Shown here one piece after another: positions 26,801 through 34,506 of a DNA stretch of 64,000 bases. A program made the position numbers and the translations under genes. The notes beneath the pieces are model-generated. The model did no database searches. It was given only the letters and a program-made list of their open reading frames with translations, and was not told the DNA's origin. Each line of letters starts with the position of its first letter. The stretch's first letter is position 1. This DNA is from Virgisporangium aliadipatigenens (lineage in GTDB: Bacteria > Actinomycetota > Actinomycetes > Mycobacteriales > Micromonosporaceae), in NCBI RefSeq assembly GCF_016863615.1, contig NZ_BOPF01000021.1, forward strand, positions 143,314-207,313. Direction: 5' to 3'.

Positions 26801-28327
26801 TTCACCGCGCTCGGCAAGCCGGGTGTGGCGCGCCACGACGTGGCCATCTCCGGTGACGACGCCAAGAACGCCGCCAAGCAGGCGACCCCGGCCAACTCCA
26901 AGGCCCGGGCCGGTGTGACGGCGTTCGACCCGACGTCGGTCGACGCGACGTGGTCCAACATCGCCAATGTGCCGACGACCCTGTTCGACAACGCCGTGGT
27001 GAACCTCGACGGCAAGCTCTACTCGGTCGGCGGCAGCGGTGTCCCGAGCGGCAGCGAGAAGCAGCTGTTCATCTACGACATCGCCAGCAACACCTGGACC
27101 GCCGGCCCGGCGGCTCCGACGAGTCACGCCAAGGGCGCCGCGGTGGCGTTCGACGGCAAGATCTACGCCATCGGCGGCTGGACGACCAGCGGGGCACCCA
27201 ACCCCGCCGTGGACGTCTACGACCCGGCGACCAACGCCTGGACGACGCTGGCGGCGCAGAACCCGGCTCCGCGTTCGGCGGCCGGTGTGGGCGTCGTGGA
27301 CGGCAAGCTCTACCTGGTGGGTGGCTGCACCGACGGCAACTGCACCGCGTCGAGCAACGTCGTGGTCTTCGACCCGGCGGCCGGCACGTTCAGCCAGGTG
27401 GCGCCGTACCCGTCGGCGATCTCCTGGATCTCCTGCGGCGGCATCGGCAGCTCGGTCTACTGCGCCGGTGGCTTCGACGGCCAGAACTCGCCGAAGAAGG
27501 GCTACGCCTACAGCCCGGCGGCGAACGCCTGGACGCCGATCGCGGACCTGCCGACCGACCAGTGGGCGGCCGCTGACGCCGTCTCCGGCGGGAAGTTGAT
27601 CCTCTCGGCGGGCATCGCCGACGACGCCACTGTCGTCACCAACCGGACCCAGGCCTACGACCCCGCGTCGGACAGCTGGGCCCAGCTCCCGAACGCCAAC
27701 CAGACGCGCTACCGCGCCGGCGGTGCGTGTGCGTTCTACAAGGTCGGTGGCCGGGACGGCGGCAACCAGCCGACCGCCCAGGCCGAGTTCCTGAGCGAGG
27801 TCGGCGACTGCTCGGCGGCTGACGGCGACGTGCCGTGGCTGTCCGAGCGTCCGGCGACGTTCACGCTGGCCCCGGGCGCGAGCCAGGTGGTCCAGGTGAC
27901 GCTGACGGCGACGCCGGAGGCGGGCATCGACCAGCCGGGTGACTACACCGCGCAGCTCGGTTTCCGCGCCCAGCAGACGGGTGCGGCGCCGACGGTGGAC
28001 GTCAAGCTGCACGTCCTGCCCCCGGACAACTACGGGAAGGTCACCGGCAAGGTGACCGGCCTGCAGTGCTCGGGTTCGACGGTGCCGCTGCCGGCACAGC
28101 TGCAGTTCACCCTGGTCAACGACTCGGGTACCGGCTACTCCGTCAAGGCCAAGGCCGACGGCACGTACCAGTTGTGGCTGCCGCGTGGCCGCTACGACCT
28201 GATCGTGTCGAAGGACGGCTGGGTCGCCCAGGTCAAGCGCGTCAAGGTGGAGCCCGGCATCGTGCTCACCCAGGACTTCGCGCTGAAGCCGTTCGGTGGC
28301 TGCAACACCCGGGCCGGCGGGGTCTGA
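23873..28327 (+). CDS. Large secreted S8 (subtilisin-like) protease with CarboxypepD and Kelch repeats
   Basis: A 1,484-residue exported protein. Signal peptide residues 1-46 (ends ANA-AP); an I9-like propeptide spans about 55-165; the S8 catalytic domain has D205 (VGSVDSGVQ), H254 (NDHGTHTMG), oxyanion N in FSAGNAGP and S430 (FSGTSMAAP). Then come carboxypeptidase-regulatory-like domains (about 500-680), an adhesin/MAM-like beta domain with ETFDATTAPAGW, a further CarboxypepD domain, a six-bladed Kelch-type propeller (about 1,025-1,310; repeats of GKLYSVGG, GKIYAIGGW, GKLYLVGG) and a final CarboxypepD domain. Likely degrades or binds an extracellular polymer. A terminator follows. Confidence 0.9.
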   Translation: MQHSRGGPSGSPGVRGPSPLRRAFTAGAALMMGVLTAATVATPANAAPSGADKIEKDVTDALAKSGSAKVFVYLNAKADLSAAAKQPGKAAQGQYVMDQLASTASESQRALAESLKANGTSFKQFWISNVMVVEANKALVDSIAARSDVKSVELVGTQYIVQPTAKTDGDVAPLATEWGLQNIQAPRVWNELGVRGEGVVVGSVDSGVQWDHPALVNKYRGKLADGTVNHNYNWGDTVNRCGNPSVAPCDFNDHGTHTMGTMVGDDGAGNQIGVAPGAKWIAAMGCESFTALGDCSEEALLGAGEWLLAPKDLNGQNPRPDLRPDLVNNSWGGGGNNPWYNETIAAWKAAGIVPIFSAGNAGPSCGTVGSPGQQPGVYAVGAYDVNNNIASFSSRGPAANGEVKPNISAPGANVRSSVVGNTYANFSGTSMAAPHISGVIALLISAAPALRGNESAIRQLIDDTATDTPNSQCGGTDDFNNVFGEGRVNAYEAVLASPRGPTGKVQGTVTNSATGAPVAGATVTSGAVSATTTAAGTYSLTLPSGENTVTVSAFGYATKTATVDLPQGGTVTLNFALEPQAQATLSGTVKDGSGHGWPLYAKIEISGRPGGPLYTNPFTGAYSVSLPANTTYTLTVTPIYPGYQTKTETVVLGGANATRDISVPVSTDCTAKGYQLQLPSLATETFDATTAPAGWTVVNRGVLGWQFNDPKATGNLTGGSGNFADADSDAAGSGTTFDSDLISPVYDLSSAAAPLLRFNSDFRDLGEEDFADISLSTDSGATWTRVYHETASKRGPRVEEVPLTAAANKSGVQLKFSYGGTYDWWWQVDNVSIVQKFCTPVAGGIVAGFTKDFNTGAALNGVTVTSVDKPADKTVSIATPDDPNIGDGFYWMFSSLTGDHPFTASKSPYASETKTVGVGADTTTQADFSLKSAKLTVAPTSIEAYVTLGGSRKTNVTVTNSGTAPAEVEVVERGGTFTALGKPGVARHDVAISGDDAKNAAKQATPANSKARAGVTAFDPTSVDATWSNIANVPTTLFDNAVVNLDGKLYSVGGSGVPSGSEKQLFIYDIASNTWTAGPAAPTSHAKGAAVAFDGKIYAIGGWTTSGAPNPAVDVYDPATNAWTTLAAQNPAPRSAAGVGVVDGKLYLVGGCTDGNCTASSNVVVFDPAAGTFSQVAPYPSAISWISCGGIGSSVYCAGGFDGQNSPKKGYAYSPAANAWTPIADLPTDQWAAADAVSGGKLILSAGIADDATVVTNRTQAYDPASDSWAQLPNANQTRYRAGGACAFYKVGGRDGGNQPTAQAEFLSEVGDCSAADGDVPWLSERPATFTLAPGASQVVQVTLTATPEAGIDQPGDYTAQLGFRAQQTGAAPTVDVKLHVLPPDNYGKVTGKVTGLQCSGSTVPLPAQLQFTLVNDSGTGYSVKAKADGTYQLWLPRGRYDLIVSKDGWVAQVKRVKVEPGIVLTQDFALKPFGGCNTRAGGV

Positions 28328-28344
28328 TCAACCGGTAGGTGAGC

Positions 28345-28373
28345 GCCCGGCCCCGGAAACGGGGCCGGGCGTT
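28345..28373 (+). terminator. Rho-independent terminator after the subtilase gene
   Basis: An 11-base perfect stem, GCCCGGCCCCG (28345-28355) and CGGGGCCGGGC (28360-28370), closes a GAAA tetraloop and is followed by GTTT. It lies 18 bases after the subtilase stop codon. Confidence 0.9.
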
Positions 28374-28405
28374 TCGCTTTCCGCTCCCCGGTTAAACCCA
28401 GGGCC

Positions 28406-29317
28406 ATGGATGACGCCCTCGTCGTGGGAGGCGGGCCGGCCGGCATGTCGGCGGCCCTCTACCTGGCCCGCTACAACCGCAGCGTGGTGCTGTTCGACAC
28501 GGCGCGGGGGCGCTCGTCGCACCACCAGACCAACCACAACTACCTCGGCTTCCCGGAGGGCGTGCCGATCCAGCGCCTGCGCGAGTTGGGCCGCGCCCAG
28601 CTGTCGCACTATCCGCACGTGCGGCTCCTCCAGGTGCCGGTGGAGCGCCTGACGGGCGACGCGGAGCGGGGCTTCGCGGCCGTCACGCCGCAGGGCACGT
28701 ACCGGGGCCGGACCGTCGTGCTGGCGACCGGGGTCGTCGACCACTACCCGCGCTTCGAGGGCTGGGAACCGTGCGTCGGCATCAGCCTGTTCTGGTGCAT
28801 CACCTGCGACGGCTGGGAGAACCGCGGCCGCACCGTCCTGGTGGTGGGGCACACCGACGCGGCGGCGGGCGAGGCGCTGCAGCTGCAGTCGCTGACCGGC
28901 CGCATCACGCTGCTGACGAACCACGAGAAGCCGGAGATCGGCACCACGAGCCGGCGCCGCCTGGCGGGTGCGGGGATCCCGGTCGTGGAGGACCTGATCG
29001 CGAGCGTCTCCTGCGCCGACGGCGGCCTGATCCAGATCGTGCACACCACGGGCGGGGTGGACCTGCCGTGCGAGTCGGTCTTCAGCATCCAGGGCGCGAC
29101 GCCGCAGTCCGACCTGGCCGCGCAGCTCGGGGTGGAGCTGGAGCCGACGGGCTGGATCGCGGTGGACACCGAGCAGAAGACCTCGCTGCCGGGTGTCTTC
29201 GCGGCGGGCGACGTGACGGCGCTGCACTCGCACCAGGTGACGACGGCGGTGCACGAGGGCGCGCAGGCGGCGTCGGCCGCCAACCACTTCCTCTACCCCG
29301 AGGAACTCAAAGGCTAG
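28406..29317 (+). CDS. Thioredoxin reductase-like FAD oxidoreductase
   Basis: A 303-residue flavoprotein of the TrxR-like family. The FAD loop GGGPAGMSAA is at residues 8-17, the redox pair C131-IT-C134 (FWCITCDGW) is at the TrxR position, and FAAGDVTALHSHQV gives the second FAD motif. The pyridine-nucleotide loop reads VVGHTDAAAGEAL in place of GxGxxA, so NADPH use is uncertain; it may belong to the class that takes electrons from another donor. It overlaps the converging GGDEF gene by 11 bases. The partner is not encoded nearby. Confidence 0.82.
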   Translation: MDDALVVGGGPAGMSAALYLARYNRSVVLFDTARGRSSHHQTNHNYLGFPEGVPIQRLRELGRAQLSHYPHVRLLQVPVERLTGDAERGFAAVTPQGTYRGRTVVLATGVVDHYPRFEGWEPCVGISLFWCITCDGWENRGRTVLVVGHTDAAAGEALQLQSLTGRITLLTNHEKPEIGTTSRRRLAGAGIPVVEDLIASVSCADGGLIQIVHTTGGVDLPCESVFSIQGATPQSDLAAQLGVELEPTGWIAVDTEQKTSLPGVFAAGDVTALHSHQVTTAVHEGAQAASAANHFLYPEELKG

Positions 29318-32300
29318 CGATCTCCAGGGCCTCGTCGACGATCTCGTCGAGGTCGGTGGAGCGGCCGGTGGCCAGGGCGAGCGACAGCCCGTCCCCGCCG
29401 AGCCCGACGGCGAGCCGGTCCAGAAGATCGTCGCGAGTCGTCCCGGCGACCTCGTCGGGCGCGGGCAGGTTGTAGCGGGCGCGCAGCGCCTCGGCCGCCC
29501 CGAGCAGGCGCCCGGCCGCCGCGGGATGGCTGGTCGCGAGCAGTGCGGCCAGCGTGTCCAGGGAGACGGCGAGGTCGTCCCGGTCGCCCGCGTCGCGCCG
29601 CATCCGCGCCCCGGTGGCCACGTGCGTCAGAGCCTCGGTGGAACGCCCGGAGCCCAGCGCCACCAGCCCGAGTTGGTGGTGTGCCATGGCCTCGCCCGGC
29701 ACCTCACGCAGCGATCGGGCCAGGTCGAGGGCCTCGCGCAGCGCCTCGGCGGCCGCCCGGGTGTCCCCGCGCAGCAGCCGGATCTCGCCGAGGCACAGCA
29801 GCCCGAGCATGACCCCGCGGGTGTTGCCGGCGGCGCGGTCGAGTTCGAGCGACCGGTCGGCGTGCCCGCTGGCCGTGTCGACGTCGGCGCTGCGCAGCGC
29901 CAGTTTGGTGAGGTTGCCGTGCGCGGTCGCCATCCCGAACGGCTCCGCCAGCCCGGTCCACCGGTCGAGGCTGTCGGCGAAGTGGTTGTGCGCGCCGGTG
30001 AGGTCGCCGGTGCCGAGCGCGGCCGCCCCGAGCGCATCCGAGGCGTGGGCCACCGTGCGCGCGTCGCCCTCGGACATGGCCAGCTCCCGGCTGCGCCGGG
30101 CGTACCGTTCGGCGGTCTCGTGGTCGTTGACCGCACCGGCCAGAACGGCGGCCGCGTGCAGCACCTGCGCCCGCTGCGCCCCGCGCAGGTGGCTGACGGA
30201 CAGGAGCCGTTCGAGCTTGCGGCGGCCGTCGTCGAGGTACGTGCCGCCCCGCCAGAACCGCCACAGCCCGAGCGCGAGGGCGGCGGCCCGTTCGGGATCA
30301 CCGGTGTCGAGCAGGTACTCGAACGCCGCGCCGAGGTTGGCGTACTCCCGGTCGAGTCGGGCGATCCACTCGGACTGCGCGGGCCCGGCCAGTTCGCGCC
30401 CGGCCTCCTCGGCGAGGGCGGTGAAGTGCTCGGCGTGCCGGGAGCGCGCGTCGACGGGCAGCTTCTCGAGAGCGAACGCCTTCAGCGGCTCCAGCAGCAC
30501 GTAACGCACCTCGTCGTGCGGGTCGGGTTCGGCGCGCACGAGGTTGCGGTCGACCACGGCGCCGAGCCGCTTCGGCAGGTCCTCGACGGCCGGGCAGACC
30601 GCCGCGACGGCCGCCCGGGTGGCGCCGCCACGGAAGACGCCGAGGCGCAGGAAGAGTTCGCGCTCCTCCGGCGCGAGCCGGTCGAACGCCCACTCGATCA
30701 CGCGGCGCAGCGTGAGCTGACGGCCGGTGGCGCCGCGCCGCCCGCGCCCGCCCTCGGGGCCGGCGAGCCGTTCGGAGACCTTGTTGAGCAGCTCCGTCGG
30801 CGACAGGTCGTCCAGGTGGGCGGCGACCAGTTCGATGGCGAGCGGGAGCCCGTCGATGCGGCGGCACATCTCCATGACGGTGCCGAGGTTGGCGCCGGTG
30901 AGCATGAAGTCGGAGGCGACCACGCGGGCGCGCGCCGCGAAGAGTCCGAGCGCCGGCGAACCGGCGAGCGCCACGGAGACCCCGGCCGGTCCCGGGGGCA
31001 GGGTGCCCCGGTCGGGCAGGCCCAGCGGCGGCACCCGGTAGACCTGTTCCGCCTCGATGCCCAGCCGGTCGGGCGTGGTGCACAGCACGGAGACGCCGGG
31101 TGCCTGGGCGAGCAGGTCGGAGATGACCCGCGCGGCGCCGGGTGCCTGTTCGACGTTGTCGAGAACGAGCAGCAGCGCGTGGTCGGCCGGTTCGTCGACG
31201 GCGTGCGCGAGGGTGGCGAGGATGTCGTCGTCCGTTCGGGCGGCGGCCAGCGGCACGAAGGCCACCCCGTCGGCGAACGCGTCGGTGACGGCCGCCGCGA
31301 CGGCGAGCGCGAGGCGGGTCTTGCCGACGCCGGCCGGCCCGACGAGGGTCACCAGCCGGTGCGCGCCGACGAGCCGGGTGACCTGCGCGGTCTCGTTCTG
31401 GCGGCCGACCAGCTCGGTCAGCGGGACGGGCAGCGGCCGGCGGGCGGGCGCGCTCTTGGCGAGGAACGCCGGCGCCACGGTCCAGCCGCCCTCGGGTTCG
31501 CGCACCAGGCCGCCGCCGGCCATGAGCCGGTCGACCTCCCGTTCGACCCGGGCGGGGAGGCCGCCGGTGCGCGCCGCGAGCCACTCGACCAGCACCCGGC
31601 TCGGTTCGCTCTGCAGCGTGGTGCGCAGCCAGATCCGGATGGCCGCGGCGGACCAGGGCAGCAGTTCGACGGTGTCCAGAACGGGCAGGTCGGGCACGCC
31701 GCGGCTGCCGTGGTGCACCGCGCCGAGCGCACCCGGGACGGCCCGGGCCAGCGCGTTGAGCCGGTCGTCGGGCGTTCCGTCGATGACGACCAGAACCGGT
31801 CGGCTGCCGGCCGGCACGGGATACTTGGCCGACTCGGGCGACTCGATGACGTCGTACCCGCGCAGCCGCCCGGCCCGGGCCACCTCGGCCATGAACCGGC
31901 TGTGGCCGGCGCCCCGTTCGCCGGTGACGGCGAGGGTGCCGCGTTGGCCGCCCGCGAGCCGGGTGAGGAAGTCGCGGGCGGCGGTCATGGGCACGTCCCG
32001 TTCGAGGAGACGTGCGGAGGCGGGGCGGGGAACGGCCTCGCTCCCGGCCGAGTCGTCCGTGACGGCCCCGCCGCGGTTGTGGTGCCGGGCGGCGGCGACC
32101 CGGCGCAGGGCCACCTCGACGAGGCCCGCCGGTTCCTCGGCGTCCTCGGGGAAGACGGCCGCGCCGAGCGACACCGATATCGACAGCGGCGGCTCGCCGG
32201 GGAACTCCACGAGCTTCACGGCCTCGGTGAGCCGGTGCGCGACCCGGGCCGCCTCCGCCTTGCCGGTCTCCGGCAGGAGCAGCGCGAACTCGTCGGGGCC

Positions 32301-32561
32301 GGTGCGGAAGACGACGTCGTAGCCGCGGCTGAGCCCGTTGATGCGTTCGGTGAGGTGGCGCAGCACCTGGTCGCCGCGTTCGGTGCCGTAGGCGTCGTTG
32401 ACGCTGCGGAAGTAGTCCACGTCGAACATCAGCAGCGCACAGCCGGTGTGCGAGCGACCCGACCGGGCGAGTTCCTCGGCGAGGCGGGGCGTCAGCAGGC
32501 CGCGCGCGTACGCTCCGGTCAGCTCGTCGGTGAACGACTCCACTCGGTCATCATCTGACAC
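29307..32561 (-). CDS. GGDEF-STAND ATPase-TPR fusion protein
   Basis: About 1,084 residues. Residues 11-140 form a GGDEF fold (DELTGAYARG, FDVDYFRSVNDAYG), but the signature loop is TGPDEF, with the second Gly replaced by Pro. A first P-loop-like segment near residue 209 reads GERGAGHSR (Lys to His, probably inactive). A second NTPase near 400-600 is intact: GPAGVGKTRLA, LLVLDNVEQ and NB-ARC-like TGxPLAIELVAAHL. The C-terminal half is TPR helices. No DNA-binding domain is seen at either end. The GTG start is uncertain, as no clear ribosome site is visible. Confidence 0.75.
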   Translation of the reverse strand: MSDDDRVESFTDELTGAYARGLLTPRLAEELARSGRSHTGCALLMFDVDYFRSVNDAYGTERGDQVLRHLTERINGLSRGYDVVFRTGPDEFALLLPETGKAEAARVAHRLTEAVKLVEFPGEPPLSISVSLGAAVFPEDAEEPAGLVEVALRRVAAARHHNRGGAVTDDSAGSEAVPRPASARLLERDVPMTAARDFLTRLAGGQRGTLAVTGERGAGHSRFMAEVARAGRLRGYDVIESPESAKYPVPAGSRPVLVVIDGTPDDRLNALARAVPGALGAVHHGSRGVPDLPVLDTVELLPWSAAAIRIWLRTTLQSEPSRVLVEWLAARTGGLPARVEREVDRLMAGGGLVREPEGGWTVAPAFLAKSAPARRPLPVPLTELVGRQNETAQVTRLVGAHRLVTLVGPAGVGKTRLALAVAAAVTDAFADGVAFVPLAAARTDDDILATLAHAVDEPADHALLLVLDNVEQAPGAARVISDLLAQAPGVSVLCTTPDRLGIEAEQVYRVPPLGLPDRGTLPPGPAGVSVALAGSPALGLFAARARVVASDFMLTGANLGTVMEMCRRIDGLPLAIELVAAHLDDLSPTELLNKVSERLAGPEGGRGRRGATGRQLTLRRVIEWAFDRLAPEERELFLRLGVFRGGATRAAVAAVCPAVEDLPKRLGAVVDRNLVRAEPDPHDEVRYVLLEPLKAFALEKLPVDARSRHAEHFTALAEEAGRELAGPAQSEWIARLDREYANLGAAFEYLLDTGDPERAAALALGLWRFWRGGTYLDDGRRKLERLLSVSHLRGAQRAQVLHAAAVLAGAVNDHETAERYARRSRELAMSEGDARTVAHASDALGAAALGTGDLTGAHNHFADSLDRWTGLAEPFGMATAHGNLTKLALRSADVDTASGHADRSLELDRAAGNTRGVMLGLLCLGEIRLLRGDTRAAAEALREALDLARSLREVPGEAMAHHQLGLVALGSGRSTEALTHVATGARMRRDAGDRDDLAVSLDTLAALLATSHPAAAGRLLGAAEALRARYNLPAPDEVAGTTRDDLLDRLAVGLGGDGLSLALATGRSTDLDEIVDEALEIASL

Positions 32562-32682
32562 CTGTCGGTCACACGTGCCGCTCTCTCCGCCTTTCGGCCG
32601 AAGTTCGCCCCGACTTCCTACAACGGTCGGGTTCGGTGCCGTTACAGCCGGTGGCGGAACGGTTCGACGAAGGGAGGCGGTC

Positions 32683-32769
32683 ATGATCGCTTGGATCAGG
32701 CGCGGGTGCCACGCCGTCGCGGTCGGGCTACGCGTGTCCAGCCGCACCTGGAGCCTGCAGGCGCTCTAG
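32683..32769 (+). CDS. Possible 28-residue peptide
   Basis: ATG frame beginning MIAWIRRGCHAVAVGL and ending WSLQAL, preceded at good distance by AAGGGAGG (about 32670-32677). It overlaps antisense the last 42 bases of the TetR gene. The strong ribosome site is the only support; there is no homology I recognise. Confidence 0.3.
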   Translation: MIAWIRRGCHAVAVGLRVSSRTWSLQAL

Positions 32770-33444
32770 CCAGCGGTCGAGCAGCGCGGTCTCGACGGGT
32801 TCGAGCGCCGCGGTCCCCGAGACGGCGAGCTGGGCGCGCAGGCGCAGCGCCGCGGTGCCCACCGGGTCGGCTTCGGCGTCGCCGGCCGGCTCGGTGAGCA
32901 CCGCGGCGAACACGGCGTCCCGCATGCGATGCGAGAGGCCGGCGTCGGCGAAGAGTTCGGGCTGCGCGATGAGGCTCAACGCCAGGCCGACGTTGGCCGG
33001 CAGGATCAGCTGCGCGGCGACCTGCGGCGCGACGCGCAGCGCCCCGACGGCCGCGCAGCGCAGCAGGGTCGCCTCGAGCAGGTCCATGATCTTCCGCCGG
33101 GCCTGCGCGTGCGACCTCGGCCGCGGCGCGAACATCAGCTGGTACAGCGCCGGATTCTCCCGCGCGAACGCCATGTGGTCGTCCCAGCCGGCACGCAGAT
33201 CCGCGACCGGGTCCGCGGTCCTCGGCTGGGCGGCCTTCTGCTCGGCATAGCGGCGCAGCCCGTCGTCGGCCAACGCGTCCAGCAGTCCGTTCTTGTCGCC
33301 GAACAGCCGGTAGAGCACGGGCTGGGTGACGCCGACCGCCTCGCACACGGCCCGGGTGGCGATGTCGCGGTCCGGCGACGCCGCGAGCTGGCGTTCGGCG
33401 GCGGCGATCATCGCGGCCCGCACGTCGGGGCTGATGGTGGTCAT
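32728..33444 (-). CDS. TetR-family transcriptional repressor
   Basis: A 238-residue TetR protein. The N-terminal helix-turn-helix is typical: ATRAVCEAVGVTQPVLYRLFGDKNGLLDAL. The C-terminal ligand domain is helical and unspecific (MAFARENPALYQLMF). I start at the ATG of MTTISPDV. Divergent from the SDR gene at 33553, with repeats in the 108-base gap; it probably represses that gene and itself. Confidence 0.9.
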   Translation of the reverse strand: MTTISPDVRAAMIAAAERQLAASPDRDIATRAVCEAVGVTQPVLYRLFGDKNGLLDALADDGLRRYAEQKAAQPRTADPVADLRAGWDDHMAFARENPALYQLMFAPRPRSHAQARRKIMDLLEATLLRCAAVGALRVAPQVAAQLILPANVGLALSLIAQPELFADAGLSHRMRDAVFAAVLTEPAGDAEADPVGTAALRLRAQLAVSGTAALEPVETALLDRWLERLQAPGAAGHA

Positions 33445-33466
33445 GGAATCAATGATACGCGACACC

Positions 33467-33513
33467 ACTAGCGCCGCTACAGATCTGTGCTACGGTCGAA
33501 CTATCGCCGCTAC
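33467..33513. promoter_or_regulatory. Probable TetR operator between tetR and SDR genes
   Basis: ACTAGCGCCGCTAC (33467-33480) and ACTATCGCCGCTAC (33500-33513) are direct repeats, 13 of 14 bases identical, 33 bases apart. The second also overlaps an inverted pair TATCGCC/GGCGATA (33503-33509 and 33519-33525). Position between the divergent genes fits the TetR binding sites. Confidence 0.5.
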
Positions 33514-33552
33514 GAAATGGCGATAACAACGATTCGATCCGGAGGTAGAACC

Positions 33553-34287
33553 ATGAGCGGGCAACGGGTAGCGATCGTCACGGGCGCCTCGCGGGGCATC
33601 GGCCGCGCGGTCGCCGTCAGACTTGCCGCGTCGGGCACCGCCGTCGTCGTCGGCTACGCCGGTAGGGCCGAGGCCGCCGCCCGGGTGGTCGACGAGATCA
33701 CCGCGGCCGGCGGCACAGCGGTCGCGGCCCAGGCCGACGTCGGCGACGAGCACGCGGTCGCCGCGACGTTCGACCTCGCGGAGAAGACCTACGGCGGCGT
33801 GGACGTGGTGGTCAACGCGGCCGGCCTGATGGTCCTCTCCCCGATCGCCGAACTGGACCTCGACGACCTCGACCGGATGTACCGCACCAACATCCGCGGC
33901 ACCTTCGTGGTGGCCCGCGAGGCCGCGCGCCGCCTGCGCGACGGCGGCTCCGTGGTCACCTTCTCCACCTCGGTCGTGGCCCTGCAGTTCCCCACGTACG
34001 CCGGCTACGTGGCCGGCAAGAGCGCGGTCGAGGGCATCACGATGATCCTCGCCCGGGAGCTGCGCGGCCGGCAGATCACCGTCAACGCCGTGGCGCCCGG
34101 CCCCACCGCCACCGACCTCTTCCTCGACGGCAAGGACGAGGCCACCATCGAACGCCTCGCCAAGCAGCCCCCGCTCGAACGCCTCGGCCAGCCGGACGAC
34201 ATCGCCGGCGTCGTCGACTTCCTGACCGGCCCCCAGGGCCACTGGGTCAACGGCCAGGTCATCCGCGCCAACGGCGGCATCGCCTGA
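33553..34287 (+). CDS. SDR-family oxidoreductase under TetR control
   Basis: A 244-residue classical SDR resembling FabG-like 3-oxoacyl reductases: TGASRGIGRA, VNAAGLMVLSP, the TFSTSV serine region, Y-x3-K in YAGYVAGKSA, and the APGPTATDLF loop ending in the WVNGQVIRANGG tail. Ribosome site GGAGG is 7 bases before the ATG. Many TetR/SDR pairs of this type respond to toxic organic compounds; the substrate is unknown here. Confidence 0.87.
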   Translation: MSGQRVAIVTGASRGIGRAVAVRLAASGTAVVVGYAGRAEAAARVVDEITAAGGTAVAAQADVGDEHAVAATFDLAEKTYGGVDVVVNAAGLMVLSPIAELDLDDLDRMYRTNIRGTFVVAREAARRLRDGGSVVTFSTSVVALQFPTYAGYVAGKSAVEGITMILARELRGRQITVNAVAPGPTATDLFLDGKDEATIERLAKQPPLERLGQPDDIAGVVDFLTGPQGHWVNGQVIRANGGIA

Positions 34288-34295
34288 CGACGGCA

Positions 34296-34368
34296 CCGAT
34301 CTTGCAGTTGTGGCGCGGACATAGCAGCACCCAATGAGGCACACCGGGCACCACAACTGCAAGATCGG
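34296..34368. repeat. 18-base perfect inverted repeat between converging genes
   Basis: CCGATCTTGCAGTTGTGG (34296-34313) is exactly complementary to CCACAACTGCAAGATCGG (34351-34368), with a 37-base spacer. It starts 8 bases after the SDR stop. It could act as a two-way terminator, but it has no T-run and the arms are AT-richer than the genome, which looks more like a small mobile or REP-like element. It directly abuts repeat copy B. Confidence 0.8.
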
Positions 34369-34382
34369 CGCAAGTGGGCTAC

Positions 34383-34506
34383 ACGCGGACCTGGCAGCGG
34401 AGTGGTCGATCACGCGGAGCGGATCGACCCGGAGCGGTGCGGCGGGAGCGACGGTCGTGCCCCCGACGGACCGTCGCAATAAAGCTCATCGCAGATATAA
34501 AACTAG
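34383..34506 (-). repeat. Dispersed intergenic repeat, copy B
   Basis: On the minus strand this copy reads, in order, an AT-rich CTAGTTTTATATCT lead, GGTCCGTCGGGGGCACGACC (34453-34472), the CCGCACCGCTCCGGGTCGAT block (34419-34442), GATCGACCACTCCGCTGCC (34393-34411) and GTCCGCGT. The middle block matches copy A and the first GC block matches copy C. The CTAG at its edge supplies the TAG stop codon of the nitrobindin gene. Confidence 0.75.

Noticed and set aside
23903..28012. A 1,369-codon open frame on the minus strand opposite the subtilase gene
   Set aside because: It is Arg/Val/Gly-rich antisense translation of a GC-rich gene with no family motifs; the plus-strand subtilase has intact catalytic residues and a signal peptide.
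29526..32558. A 1,010-codon plus-strand frame opposite the GGDEF-STAND gene
   Set aside because: Composition typical of antisense frames in high-GC DNA and no recognisable domain, whereas the minus strand encodes clear NTPase motifs.
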